A stretch of 64,000 bases of DNA. Source: Rhizobium herbae. GTDB lineage: Bacteria; Pseudomonadota; Alphaproteobacteria; Rhizobiales; Rhizobiaceae. A model generated the notes under the pieces. The model did not search any database and was not told where the DNA came from. It worked only from the letters and a program-made list of their open reading frames with translations. The translations under genes were made by a program, and so were the position numbers. Shown here piece after piece: positions 1 to 7,931 of this stretch. Where the stretch lies: positions 62,001 to 126,000 of the forward strand of contig NZ_JAGGJV010000003.1 in assembly GCF_017873135.1 (NCBI RefSeq). Direction: 5' to 3'. The first letter of the stretch is position 1. Each line of letters begins with the position of its first letter.

Positions 1-561
1 GGCCTGAAAATCTCGATCGACAGCGCCTCGATGTTCAACAAGGCGCTCGAGATGATCGAGGCGAAGCATCTTTTCGGCATGCGGCCGGACCAGATCGAGG
101 TGATCGTCCATCCGCAATCGGTCATCCATTCGATGGTGGGCTACTCGGACGGCTCGGTGCTGGCCCAGCTCGGCTGCCCGGATATGCGCACTGCCATCGG
201 CTATGCGCTGTCGCATCCGCTGCGGCCGTCGCTCGATGTCGAACGGCTGGATTTCGCCAAGCTGTCGCGGCTGGATTTCGAAGCGCCGGACGAAGAGCGG
301 TTCCCGGCCCTGCGGCTGGCGCGTCTGGCAATGGAGCGTGGCGGCGTGCAGGGAGCGATCCTCAACGCAGCCAAGGAAGTGGCGCTCGAAGCCTTTATCG
401 CAGGACGGACCGGATTCCTTCAGATGGCCGAGATCACCGAGACTGTTATGGACGCCATGTTCTCGATGCCGCCGGCATCCACCATGGACGACGTTTTTGC
501 CGTGGACGAGGAAGCCCGGCGCATGGCGAGAGCCATCGTCGAACGGGCCGCCGCCGCTTGA
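1..561 (+). CDS. dxr: 1-deoxy-D-xylulose 5-phosphate reductoisomerase, 3' part (5' end outside window)
   Basis: DXR catalyses the NADPH-dependent conversion of DXP to MEP in isoprenoid synthesis in the cytoplasm. The reading frame is open from base 1, so the gene begins upstream; about 186 C-terminal residues are present. The visible core begins KISIDSASMFNKALEMIE, which keeps the Asn-Lys and the following Glu of the family NKGLE metal/substrate motif, then HPQSVIHSMVGYSDGS and LGCPDMRTAIGYAL, all hallmark DXR blocks. Near the C-terminus the usual LNAANE block reads LNAAKEVAL, an Asn-to-Lys change in a normally conserved segment. The gene is followed by a convergent serine hydrolase, not by rseP as in the usual uppS-cdsA-dxr-rseP order. 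It may therefore be a second, hemA-linked dxr copy, which is an inference. Confidence 0.93.
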   Translation, partial: GLKISIDSASMFNKALEMIEAKHLFGMRPDQIEVIVHPQSVIHSMVGYSDGSVLAQLGCPDMRTAIGYALSHPLRPSLDVERLDFAKLSRLDFEAPDEERFPALRLARLAMERGGVQGAILNAAKEVALEAFIAGRTGFLQMAEITETVMDAMFSMPPASTMDDVFAVDEEARRMARAIVERAAAA

Positions 562-571
562 GAACGGCGGA

Positions 572-1690
572 TCATACCCCGTAGACTGCCTCTACGATCC
601 TGTTCGGGAATTCGCCCATACAGCCTTCCACCGCATTGTTGGTCATGTTCAGCACCGTCAGTCCCCTGGCGGGATCGATGAACCAGTTGTGGCCATAGAC
701 GCCACCCCAGCGGATGGTTCCCGGCGATTGTGGCGTCATCGCCGCATGGGAATCCTCAACCACCGCGCCGAAATAGCCGAATTTGCAGCCGGGATCAGTG
801 ACGAGTTCGCCGATCCGATTGGAAAAGCCCGCCTGGATTGTCTCCGGCGTCAGCACGCCTTTGCCGCCGACGCGCAAAGCCTCCAGAAAGATCAGGATAT
901 CGTCCGCCGTTCCGGCCATGCCGGCGCCACCGGACTGGAAAGCCTTCGGATTGAAGATCCGCGATGGCGAAAAGCCCATCGTCCAGCCCGTGTCTTCCGC
1001 CGCGAAATAGGGATCCGTCATTCGGACGGGAACGGGGTGCGAATCGGCGTAGGGCACCGCAAGCCGCGCGACATCGGTGACATGAAAGCGGCTGTCGGCC
1101 ATGCCAAGCGGACCGGCGATGTACGTCACGACCGCCTCTTCCAGAGACGCGCCTTGAACATTGGCGATCACCGCGCCCAGAATGTCGGTTGCGAAGGAAT
1201 AGGCCCATTGCGTACCCGGCGCAAACGCCAGCTGCACGGCATTGTGGCGGCTGAAATTACCCGCGTAGTCGAGATCGGTATTCAGCAGACCGCAAGTGAT
1301 GGCCCGGTCAGCGGGCAAAAGCTCCAGCGCCAGATCGTAGACCAGCCCCGATGTATGCGTCAGCAACTGATGGATCGTGATATCGGCAACCTTGCCGTCT
1401 TTCGTCTTCGGCCGGAACCACGGCAGATGATCGGCGACGCGGTCTGACAGAGCCATCAAGCCGCGATCGATCATGGCCAGGGCAGTGGCCGCGACGATGG
1501 GTTTTGTCACCGAGGCCAGCCGAAAGATCGTGTCGAATTTGACCGGCATACCGGCTTCCCGATCAGCAAAGCCGGCGGCGCGGCGGAAAATCGGCTCACC
1601 ATGCTGATAGGCAAGCACGACGGCTCCGGTAACCCTCCCGGAATCGAGGAACCGGTCGATGACCCTATCAAGCCTGCGTTCGACGCTCAT
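572..1690 (-). CDS. Serine hydrolase, beta-lactamase / family VIII esterase type
   Basis: This is a 372-residue protein of the class C beta-lactamase / penicillin-binding-protein-like esterase fold. The SxxK nucleophile motif is SVTK (Ser60, Lys63). The Tyr motif region reads WAYSFATDILG, the YSx..D.LG form seen in family VIII esterases rather than the YxN of true AmpC enzymes, and a WGGVYGHNWF block stands where the third active-site motif should be. There is no obvious signal peptide, so a cytoplasmic esterase or peptidase is more likely than a periplasmic beta-lactamase. The gene converges on dxr with only 10 bases between them and reads in the same direction as hemA, but a terminator separates it from hemA. 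The substrate is unknown. Confidence 0.85.
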   Translation of the reverse strand: MSVERRLDRVIDRFLDSGRVTGAVVLAYQHGEPIFRRAAGFADREAGMPVKFDTIFRLASVTKPIVAATALAMIDRGLMALSDRVADHLPWFRPKTKDGKVADITIHQLLTHTSGLVYDLALELLPADRAITCGLLNTDLDYAGNFSRHNAVQLAFAPGTQWAYSFATDILGAVIANVQGASLEEAVVTYIAGPLGMADSRFHVTDVARLAVPYADSHPVPVRMTDPYFAAEDTGWTMGFSPSRIFNPKAFQSGGAGMAGTADDILIFLEALRVGGKGVLTPETIQAGFSNRIGELVTDPGCKFGYFGAVVEDSHAAMTPQSPGTIRWGGVYGHNWFIDPARGLTVLNMTNNAVEGCMGEFPNRIVEAVYGV

Positions 1691-1720
1691 GACCTAAACT
1701 CCTGAAAACCTGCCGAGAAT

Positions 1721-1755
1721 CAAAAATGCGGATCATCTTTCGACAATCCGCATTT
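1721..1755 (-). terminator. Rho-independent terminator of hemA
   Basis: A 10-bp inverted repeat (AAATGCGGAT at 1724-1733 and ATCCGCATTT at 1746-1755, 12-base loop) is followed on the minus strand by a T-rich run. It sits just downstream of the hemA stop codon and upstream of the serine hydrolase start. Confidence 0.75.
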
Positions 1756-1781
1756 CAATTTCAAGCCGTAGTAAAAAACGA

Positions 1782-2999
1782 TCAGGCGACAGCCCTTGCC
1801 AGTGCACAGCGCGACCAGAGCTGATGCAGCGCGCCGACCAGATGATCGATATCCGCATCCGAATGCAGCGGCGTCGGCGTGATGCGCAGGCGTTCGGTCT
1901 TCTTCGGCACCGTCGGATAGTTGATCGGCTGGACGTAGATGCCGCAATTGTCGAGAAGCAGGTCGGAGATCCATTTGCACTTGGCCGCATCGCCGACGAT
2001 CACCGGCACGATATGGCTTGGATTGTTCAGATGCGGAATGCCGTTCTTGTCGAGCAGGTTGCGCAGCCGGCGAACCCGCTCCTGATGGGCGAAGCGTTCG
2101 ACCTGGCTTTCCTTGAGGTGGCGGATAGAGGCGACGGCACCGGCAGCAAGCGCCGGCGGCAGCGCTGTCGTGAAGATGAAACCCGAGGCAAACGAGCGAA
2201 TGAAGTCGCAGAGCGCGGTGGAGGCTGCAATATAGCCGCCCATGACACCGAAAGCCTTGCCGAGCGTGCCTTCGATCACCGTCAGCCGGTGCATCAGGCC
2301 TTCGCGCTCGGCAATGCCGCCGCCGCGCGGACCGTACATGCCGACGGCGTGCACTTCATCGAGATAGGTCATCGCGCCGTACTTGTCGGCGAGGTCGCAG
2401 ATTTCCCTGACCGGCGAGATATCGCCGTCCATCGAGTAGACCGATTCGAAAGCAATGATTTTTGGCGCACGCGGGTCCGCAGCCTTCAGCTTGGCTTCGA
2501 GGTCGGTCACGGAATTGTGCTTGAAGATCACCCGCTCGCACTTCGAATGGCGGATGCCTTCGATCATCGAGGCATGGTTGCCGGCGTCCGAAAAGACGAT
2601 CACGCCGGGGATCTTCGAACAGAGCGTACCGAGCGCCGCCCAGTTGGACACATAGCCGGATGTAAACAGCAGCGCCGATTCCTTGCCGTGCAGATCGGCA
2701 AGCTCGCGCTCGAGAAGAACGTGGTAATGGTTGGTGCCCGAGATATTCCGGGTGCCTCCCGCACCCGCGCCACACTGGTCGATGGCGAGTTTCATCGCCT
2801 CGGTGACCTTGGGATGCTGGCCCATGCCGAGATAGTCGTTGGAACACCAGACAGTGACGTCCTGCTTTTCGCCGGCCGCATTGTAACGGGTCGCCTTGGG
2901 GAATTGTCCGCGCTGGCGCTCCAGATCGGCGAACACGCGGTAGCGGCCTTCCTGATGCAGGCCGTCCAGCTCGCCTTTGAAGAAACTCTCGAAATCCAT
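1782..2999 (-). CDS. hemA: 5-aminolevulinate synthase
   Basis: ALAS condenses glycine and succinyl-CoA to 5-aminolevulinate with PLP, the first step of C4-pathway haem and tetrapyrrole synthesis. The 405-residue protein is highly typical of rhizobial HemA: it begins MDFESFF and carries [27 protein letters not shown] and the PLP-lysine block EGTLGKAFG with Lys248, the same position as in characterised alphaproteobacterial ALAS. Two ATG codons lie in tandem (3002 and 2999). A GGAG lies 6 bases before the second and only 3 before the first, so 2999 is preferred. The gene is monocistronic: a terminator follows it, and another hairpin terminates the upstream cox operon. An FNR/FixK-type box at 3145-3158 suggests oxygen control. 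Confidence 0.97.
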   Translation of the reverse strand: MDFESFFKGELDGLHQEGRYRVFADLERQRGQFPKATRYNAAGEKQDVTVWCSNDYLGMGQHPKVTEAMKLAIDQCGAGAGGTRNISGTNHYHVLLERELADLHGKESALLFTSGYVSNWAALGTLCSKIPGVIVFSDAGNHASMIEGIRHSKCERVIFKHNSVTDLEAKLKAADPRAPKIIAFESVYSMDGDISPVREICDLADKYGAMTYLDEVHAVGMYGPRGGGIAEREGLMHRLTVIEGTLGKAFGVMGGYIAASTALCDFIRSFASGFIFTTALPPALAAGAVASIRHLKESQVERFAHQERVRRLRNLLDKNGIPHLNNPSHIVPVIVGDAAKCKWISDLLLDNCGIYVQPINYPTVPKKTERLRITPTPLHSDADIDHLVGALHQLWSRCALARAVA

Positions 3000-3144
3000 C
3001 ATCGTCTCCAGAACCTTGCCGTCTTTTTGAGCGAAAGTGGTCCTGCGTCAACCCTGGAGAGGATCGCTGCGGCCAAGTGCGGCAAAAGGCCCCTAATTTT
3101 GAACAGTTCCAAACTATCCATAATGGATTTCATTCCACTTAACC

Positions 3145-3158
3145 TTGATCTGAGTCAA
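3145..3158 (-). promoter_or_regulatory. FNR/FixK-type box (anaerobox) upstream of hemA
   Basis: On the minus strand the site reads TTGACTCAGATCAA, which fits the Fnr/FixK consensus TTGAT-N4-ATCAA at nine of ten defined positions and the core TTGA-N6-TCAA fully. Its centre is about 150 bases upstream of the hemA start. It lies between the cox terminator and hemA, so hemA is the only plausible target. Fnr/FixK control of hemA is known in other alphaproteobacteria; binding here is inferred. Confidence 0.65.
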
Positions 3159-3169
3159 GACCATGCGAA

Positions 3170-3191
3170 AAGGACGGGGCACCCCGTCCTT
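3170..3191 (-). terminator. Rho-independent terminator of the cox operon
   Basis: A perfect 10-bp stem (AAGGACGGGG at 3170-3179 pairing with CCCCGTCCTT at 3182-3191, minimal loop) is followed by TTTT on the minus strand. It lies 34 bases beyond the coxM-like stop codon. Confidence 0.8.
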
Positions 3192-3224
3192 ATATTCTGT
3201 TTCAAGAAAATCAGCGGCAATCCC

Positions 3225-4022
3225 TCACGCGGCGGCAACCGCGCGCTTGGCCATGACCTTCACGAGATTGGCGCGATACTCCGCGCCGGCATGGATATCC
3301 GACAGCAGACCTGACGGATCGACCGAGACGCCGGACAAGGCATCCGCTGACCAGTTGGCCGCAAGTGCCGCCTCCATGCCGGAGTGACGGAAGACCCCGT
3401 CGCCCCCCGCACCCGTCACCGCCACCCGCACATCGCCATTGTCGCGGCGGGCGACGAAGACGCCCGTCATCGCATAACGCGACGCCGGATTACGGAACTT
3501 GGCATAGGCAGCCCTTGCCGGTGCATCGAAGGTGATGGCGACGATCATCTCTCCGTCCTCCAGCGCCGTTTCGAACAGGCCGGTGAAGAAGGCCCCTGCC
3601 TTGATCTCGCGGACATTGGTGACGATGACAGCATCGAGCCCCAGAAGGGCGGCCGGATAGTCCGCTGCCGGATCGTTGTTGGCGACAGAACCGCCGATCG
3701 TGCCCATATGCCGGACATGCGGATCGCCGATCCCGTGCGCGAGAGCGCAGATCGCCGGACAGACGGCTTTCAGCTCCGCCGACGAGGCGACATCGTAATG
3801 CGTCGTCGCCGCCCCGATCCGGACGGATTTTCCGTTGACGGAAACGCCGTTGAGGTCCGGGATGTGCCGGAGATCGACGAGATCGCTGGGCGAGGCAAGC
3901 CGCTGCTTCATCGTCGCGATCAGCGTCATGCCGCCCGACAGGTACTTGCCTTCGTCGGCAGCGGATCTCATCTTGACGGCATCCTGAACCGAGGATGCGC
4001 GATGGTAGTTGGTCGCGTACAT
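3225..4022 (-). CDS. coxM: CO/xanthine dehydrogenase family, FAD-binding medium subunit
   Basis: This 265-residue protein is the flavoprotein subunit of a heterotrimeric molybdenum hydroxylase, which passes electrons from the iron-sulfur subunit to an acceptor. It starts MYATNYHRASSV, and the FAD-binding blocks GGMTLIATMK (the family AGGxxLxxxMK type) and TIGGSVANNDPAADYPAALL (TIGGxxA) are present. It is the last gene of a minus-strand S-L-M operon, 13 bases after the large subunit. The medium-subunit family does not tell the substrate. The symbol follows Cox nomenclature for homology, not proven CO oxidation. Confidence 0.88.
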   Translation of the reverse strand: MYATNYHRASSVQDAVKMRSAADEGKYLSGGMTLIATMKQRLASPSDLVDLRHIPDLNGVSVNGKSVRIGAATTHYDVASSAELKAVCPAICALAHGIGDPHVRHMGTIGGSVANNDPAADYPAALLGLDAVIVTNVREIKAGAFFTGLFETALEDGEMIVAITFDAPARAAYAKFRNPASRYAMTGVFVARRDNGDVRVAVTGAGGDGVFRHSGMEAALAANWSADALSGVSVDPSGLLSDIHAGAEYRANLVKVMAKRAVAAA

Positions 4023-4035
4023 GGTTGCTCCTCTC

Positions 4036-6384
4036 TCAGTTGACGGCGTTGATCGCGGACCAGACCTTTTGCGGGGTCGCCGGCATCGTCAGGTTGTTGT
4101 TGCCGATTGCATCGGTGATGGCGTTGATCAGCGCCGGCGGCGAACCGATGGCACCCGCCTCGCCGCAGCCCTTGATGCCCAGCGGATTGGACGGGCAAGG
4201 CGTGTTCTGGTGCGACAGCTTGAACGACGGCAGATCGTCGGCGCGCGGCATGGCATAGTCCATGTAGCTCGCGGTGATCAGCTGGCCGTTCTGCGGGTCG
4301 TAGTGGACGTTTTCGAGCAGCGCCTGGCCGATCCCCTGCGCGATGCCGCCATGCACCTGCCCCTCGACGATCATCGGATTGATGATATTGCCGAAATCGT
4401 CGGCGGCGACGAACTGGACGATCTCGGTCGTGCCCGTTTCCGGGTCGATCTCGACTTCGCAGATGTAGCAACCGGCCGGGAAGGTGAAGTTGGACGGATC
4501 GTAGAATGCCCCCTCCTTCAATCCCGGCTCCATGCCCGGCGGCAGATTGTGAGCGGTGTAGGCGGCGAGCGCCACCTGGAACCAGGGCAGCACCTTGTCG
4601 GTACCCGCCACTTTCAGCTCACCGTTCTCGATGACGATGTCGCTCTCGTCCGCCTCCATCAGATGGGCAGCGATCTTCTTCGCCTTGGCCTCCACCTTGT
4701 CGAGCGCCTTGACCACCGCCGACATGCCGACGGCGCCGGAGCGCGAGCCATAGGTGCCCATGCCCATCTGCACCTTGTCGGTATCGCCATGGACGATGTT
4801 GACATTGTCGATCGGGATGCCGAAGCGGTCGGCGATCAGCTGGGCGAAGGTGGTCTCGTGCCCCTGGCCATGGCTGTGCGAGCCGGTCATCACCTCGATC
4901 GTGCCGACGGCATTGACGCGAACCTCGGCCGATTCCCACAGGCCGACACCGGCCCCGAGCGAGCCGACCGCCGCCGACGGCGCGATGCCGCAGGCCTCGA
5001 TATAGCAGCTCATGCCGATGCCGCGCTTCATGCCGCGCCGGGCGGCTTCCGCCTTGCGGGCGGCAAAGCCGTTCCAGTCGGACGCTGCCATGGCAGCTTC
5101 GAGCGAAGCCTCGTAGTCTCCGGCATCGTAGGTCATGATGACAGGCGTCTGATAAGGAAAGGTCCGGATGAAGTTCTTCCGCCGGAGTTCGGCCGGGGAA
5201 ACCCCAAGCTCGCGCGCCGCCGTTTCGATGGTCCGTTCAAGCAGATAGGTCGCCTCCGGACGTCCAGCACCCCGATAGGCGTCGACCGGCACGGTGTTGG
5301 TATAGACCGTGCGAACGTTAGCGTGGATCGCCGGAATGGCGTACTGGCCGGAGAGCAGCGTCGCATAAAGGTAAGTCGGCACCGCCGAGGAGAACAGCGA
5401 CATATAGGCACCGAGATTGGCGATCGTATCGACCTTCAGCCCGGTGATGCGGTTGTCCTTGTCGAACGCCATCTTCACCGTCGAGACGTGGTCTCGGCCA
5501 TGGGCGTCGGTCAGGAACGCCTCGGTGCGGTCGCACGTCCACTTGACCGGGACGCCGGTCTTCTTCGACGCCCAGAGACAGACGATCTCTTCCGGATAGA
5601 TGTAGATCTTCGAGCCGAAGCCGCCGCCGACATCGGGCGCGATTACCCGCAGCTTGTTTTCCGGCGCGACATTGTAGAAGGCGCTCATCACCAGCCGCGC
5701 CACATGCGGGTTCTGGCTGGTCGTGTAGCAGGTATAGTGATCCTCGGCGCTGTCGTAGATGCCGAGCGTGGCGCGCGGCTCCATCGGGTTTGGCGCCAAC
5801 CTGTTGTTGCGGATGGTCATCTCGGTCACATGCGCCGCTTCCGCGATCGCCTTGTCGGCCGCGTCGCCGTCGCCGAGCTGCCAGTCGAAGATGAGGTTGT
5901 TCGGGGCCTCCGGATGCAGCTGCGGCTGGCCCGCCTCCAGCGCCTTGACGGCCTCCGTCACGGCCGGCAGCACGTCATACTCGACGACCACCGCTTCGGC
6001 TGCGTCACGCGCCTCGCCCAGGCTGTCGGCGACGACAATGGCGACGGCATCGCCGACATAACGAACGGTTTCATGCGCCAAAGGCCGCCAGGCGCCCATC
6101 TTCATCGGCGAGCCATCCCTGGAATGGATCATCCAGCCGCAGATGATATTGCCGATGGCATCGGCCTGTAGCTGCTTGCCCTCGAGAATGCCGATGACGC
6201 CGGGCATGTCCTTGGCCGCCGACATGTCGATGCTCTTGATTTTCGCGTGGGCATAGGGGCTGCGCACGAAAAACGCATATTTCATGCCCGGGACGCTCAT
6301 GTCGTCCGTGTACCGGCCCTTGCCGGTCAGGAAACGCTTGTCTTCCTTTCGCGCAACGCTTGCGCCAATGCCTTCAACACCCAT
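4036..6384 (-). CDS. coxL: Molybdopterin-binding large subunit, form II CoxL type
   Basis: This is the catalytic Mo-cytosine-dinucleotide subunit (782 residues) of an aerobic CO dehydrogenase / xanthine oxidase family enzyme. The active-site loop reads AYRGAGR, the form II signature, and not the AYxCSFR of bona fide form I CoxL with its Cu-binding Cys. Other family blocks are GGGFGSK and, near the C-terminus, KGCGEAGAIG with the conserved catalytic Glu. It is the middle gene of coxS-coxL-coxM. Form II enzymes oxidise CO poorly or act on other substrates in most tests, so the true substrate is open. No cox accessory or maturation gene (coxD/E/F/G) is found in the window. Confidence 0.9.
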   Translation of the reverse strand: MGVEGIGASVARKEDKRFLTGKGRYTDDMSVPGMKYAFFVRSPYAHAKIKSIDMSAAKDMPGVIGILEGKQLQADAIGNIICGWMIHSRDGSPMKMGAWRPLAHETVRYVGDAVAIVVADSLGEARDAAEAVVVEYDVLPAVTEAVKALEAGQPQLHPEAPNNLIFDWQLGDGDAADKAIAEAAHVTEMTIRNNRLAPNPMEPRATLGIYDSAEDHYTCYTTSQNPHVARLVMSAFYNVAPENKLRVIAPDVGGGFGSKIYIYPEEIVCLWASKKTGVPVKWTCDRTEAFLTDAHGRDHVSTVKMAFDKDNRITGLKVDTIANLGAYMSLFSSAVPTYLYATLLSGQYAIPAIHANVRTVYTNTVPVDAYRGAGRPEATYLLERTIETAARELGVSPAELRRKNFIRTFPYQTPVIMTYDAGDYEASLEAAMAASDWNGFAARKAEAARRGMKRGIGMSCYIEACGIAPSAAVGSLGAGVGLWESAEVRVNAVGTIEVMTGSHSHGQGHETTFAQLIADRFGIPIDNVNIVHGDTDKVQMGMGTYGSRSGAVGMSAVVKALDKVEAKAKKIAAHLMEADESDIVIENGELKVAGTDKVLPWFQVALAAYTAHNLPPGMEPGLKEGAFYDPSNFTFPAGCYICEVEIDPETGTTEIVQFVAADDFGNIINPMIVEGQVHGGIAQGIGQALLENVHYDPQNGQLITASYMDYAMPRADDLPSFKLSHQNTPCPSNPLGIKGCGEAGAIGSPPALINAITDAIGNNNLTMPATPQKVWSAINAVN

Positions 6385-6430
6385 GCGTCATCTCCTCCCG
6401 AGATCACATCTTTTTAGCGAATAGTTATTG

Positions 6431-6496
6431 GCCGGTAGGCAGTAGGCAGTAGCGAAATACGGATTTTCTATTTGCTAGTACCTATTGCCTATCGGC
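6431..6496. repeat. Intercistronic imperfect palindrome with GGCAGTA units
   Basis: Two 22-base arms (6431-6452 and 6475-6496) are reverse complements with about five mismatches and contain short tandem TAGGCAG units. The palindrome begins at the base after the coxS stop codon and lies between coxS and coxL. It would form a stem in the operon mRNA. It looks like a dispersed REP-like repeat. Confidence 0.6.
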
Positions 6497-6985
6497 TCAT
6501 TCCGCCGCCTGCTGGACGCCGCCCATCTCGGCGGCAGCGGCAAGGATCGATTTGACGATATTGTGATAGCCGGTGCATCGACAGATATTGCCGTCGAGTT
6601 CCGCGCGTACCGTCGCTTCGTCCAGATTGGCGCCATGCCGCCGGATCATGTCGACCGCCGTCATCACCATGCCGGGCGTGCAGAAGCCGCACTGAAGACC
6701 ATGATTGGCCTTGAAGGCCGCCTGCACCGGATGCATTTCGCCGCCGCTTGCCAAACCTTCGATCGTCAGGATCGTCGATCCTGCCGCCTGGGCTGCAAGG
6801 ATGGTACAGCTTTTCACCGATCGGCCGTCCATATGGACAACGCAGGCACCACATTGCGTGGTGTCGCAGCCGACATGGGTTCCGGTCAACGCCAGATTTT
6901 CGCGCAGGAAATGCACCAGAAGCGTGCGATCCTCGCACTCAGCACCGACCTGCCGGCCATTGACCGTCATTTTCACTTTTGCCAT
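6497..6985 (-). CDS. coxS: [2Fe-2S] small subunit of CO/xanthine dehydrogenase family enzyme
   Basis: This 162-residue iron-sulfur subunit carries the two [2Fe-2S] clusters that shuttle electrons from Mo to FAD. The N-terminal plant-ferredoxin-type cluster motif is [10 protein letters not shown] with a later Cys (SCTIL). The C-terminal cluster has CGFCTPGM and the [10 protein letters not shown] block, as in CoxS/CutS. It is the first gene of the minus-strand S-L-M operon, in contrast to the M-S-L order of classical form I cox operons. There is a 112-base gap holding a palindromic repeat before the large subunit. Confidence 0.93.
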   Translation of the reverse strand: MAKVKMTVNGRQVGAECEDRTLLVHFLRENLALTGTHVGCDTTQCGACVVHMDGRSVKSCTILAAQAAGSTILTIEGLASGGEMHPVQAAFKANHGLQCGFCTPGMVMTAVDMIRRHGANLDEATVRAELDGNICRCTGYHNIVKSILAAAAEMGGVQQAAE

Positions 6986-7414
6986 CTCGCTCCTCCGCGG
7001 TTGGGCTTGCCAACACGAGCGGCTGTCGGGCAGGTAAATTCGTTCCCGCGACAGAACCGCGTCAACTCTTTAGCCTTGGCCGCTGGCTTTCTCCTCAAAG
7101 CGCTACGGCATTTGCATCATTTGACTTTTTTCGGGCCGCCGCAACCGCTACTTTCAATTCGACAGAAAATTGTGGCTTTCAGGAAATTTTACCGGAACTG
7201 TCACGCGGGGAACAGCCTTCAGCTTCCGTTCAGGTTGAATGGCATTTCTTGCGCGGAGGGGATTTTGCAGGATATCTGTAGACTTTCACAGGCAGGCATT
7301 TATCTTTCGAAGGTGCAAGTTCGACCGGAGGGGGACCTTACCGTCCGTCTTCCATCCCTGGGGAGAAACGGACGGCCGAGAACGCGGTTCTCGCGTCCAG
7401 ATTTGGAGAAAAAA
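6986..7414. other. Divergent intergenic region with two hairpins in the lipoprotein leader
   Basis: There is no gene in these 429 bases. It separates the minus-strand cox operon from the plus-strand lipoprotein gene. Just before the lipoprotein start there are two potential hairpins: CCGTCCGT (7341-7348) pairs with ACGGACGG (7368-7375), and CGAGAAC (7377-7383) pairs with GTTCTCG (7387-7393). A GGAG at 7405-7408 is the ribosome site. Promoters for both sides must lie here, but I see no strong consensus. Confidence 0.5.
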
Positions 7415-7672
7415 ATGAAGAAGGCCATCGTGCTTGTCCTGCTCGCTCTATCCGTCGCGAGTTGCACGCAGACTGAAAAGGGCGCCAGCATCGGCGCAGT
7501 TTCCGGCGCCATCATCGGCGGCGCGATCACCGGCAACGTTCGCGGCGCGGCCGTCGGCGCAGCCATCGGCGGCGTTTCGGGTGCCGTCATCGGCCACGTG
7601 TCCGAACAGCCCGGCCAGTGCTACTATCGCGACCGCTACGGCCGCCGCTATATCGACGATTGCCCGCGCTGA
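7415..7672 (+). CDS. Small glycine-zipper lipoprotein
   Basis: This 85-residue protein has a lipoprotein signal peptide with lipobox VASC (Cys17). A glycine-zipper region follows (repeated GAxxGAxIGG and GAAIGGVSGAVIG blocks, about residues 25-60), and it ends with a short Tyr/Arg-rich tail with two Cys. It belongs to the widespread glycine-zipper outer-membrane lipoproteins (YMGG/OmsA type), thought to insert into or span the envelope. The start is chosen from ATG 7415, which has a GGAG six bases upstream and gives a complete signal peptide. A strong terminator closes the unit, so it is monocistronic. The specific role is unknown. Confidence 0.85.
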   Translation: MKKAIVLVLLALSVASCTQTEKGASIGAVSGAIIGGAITGNVRGAAVGAAIGGVSGAVIGHVSEQPGQCYYRDRYGRRYIDDCPR

Positions 7673-7734
7673 TCGACGACCGGCGCAGCGAAAAACCGCG
7701 CAGGACGTCGTTTTCCGATTTGGAAAATACGCTC

Positions 7735-7762
7735 AGACCCCGGAGAAAATCCGGGGTCTTTT
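7735..7762 (+). terminator. Rho-independent terminator of the glycine-zipper lipoprotein gene
   Basis: A 10-bp perfect stem (AGACCCCGGA at 7735-7744 and TCCGGGGTCT at 7750-7759) with a GAAAA loop is followed by a T run. Confidence 0.9.
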
Positions 7763-7931
7763 GTTTCCAATGCGTCACACAGCCGGCAGTTTTTCTTTAA
7801 ATTTCGCCTCCGCGCCTTCATCAACCGGGTCTAGCTGTGTAGGGTCATCGTTAATGAAGGGGAAAACCCTGTCATGTAATGGTGCCTTGCCGTGACGGCG
7901 GGCGGATGTTGAGAGTGGCCTGAACAGCGGA

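Noticed and set aside
572-1690. Class C beta-lactamase
   Set aside because: The protein lacks a signal peptide and the YxN motif is YSF; family VIII esterase-like proteins fit better.
4009-6171. 720-codon plus-strand open frame over coxL
   Set aside because: Antisense shadow of the molybdopterin subunit, Arg/His/Asp-rich with no domain.
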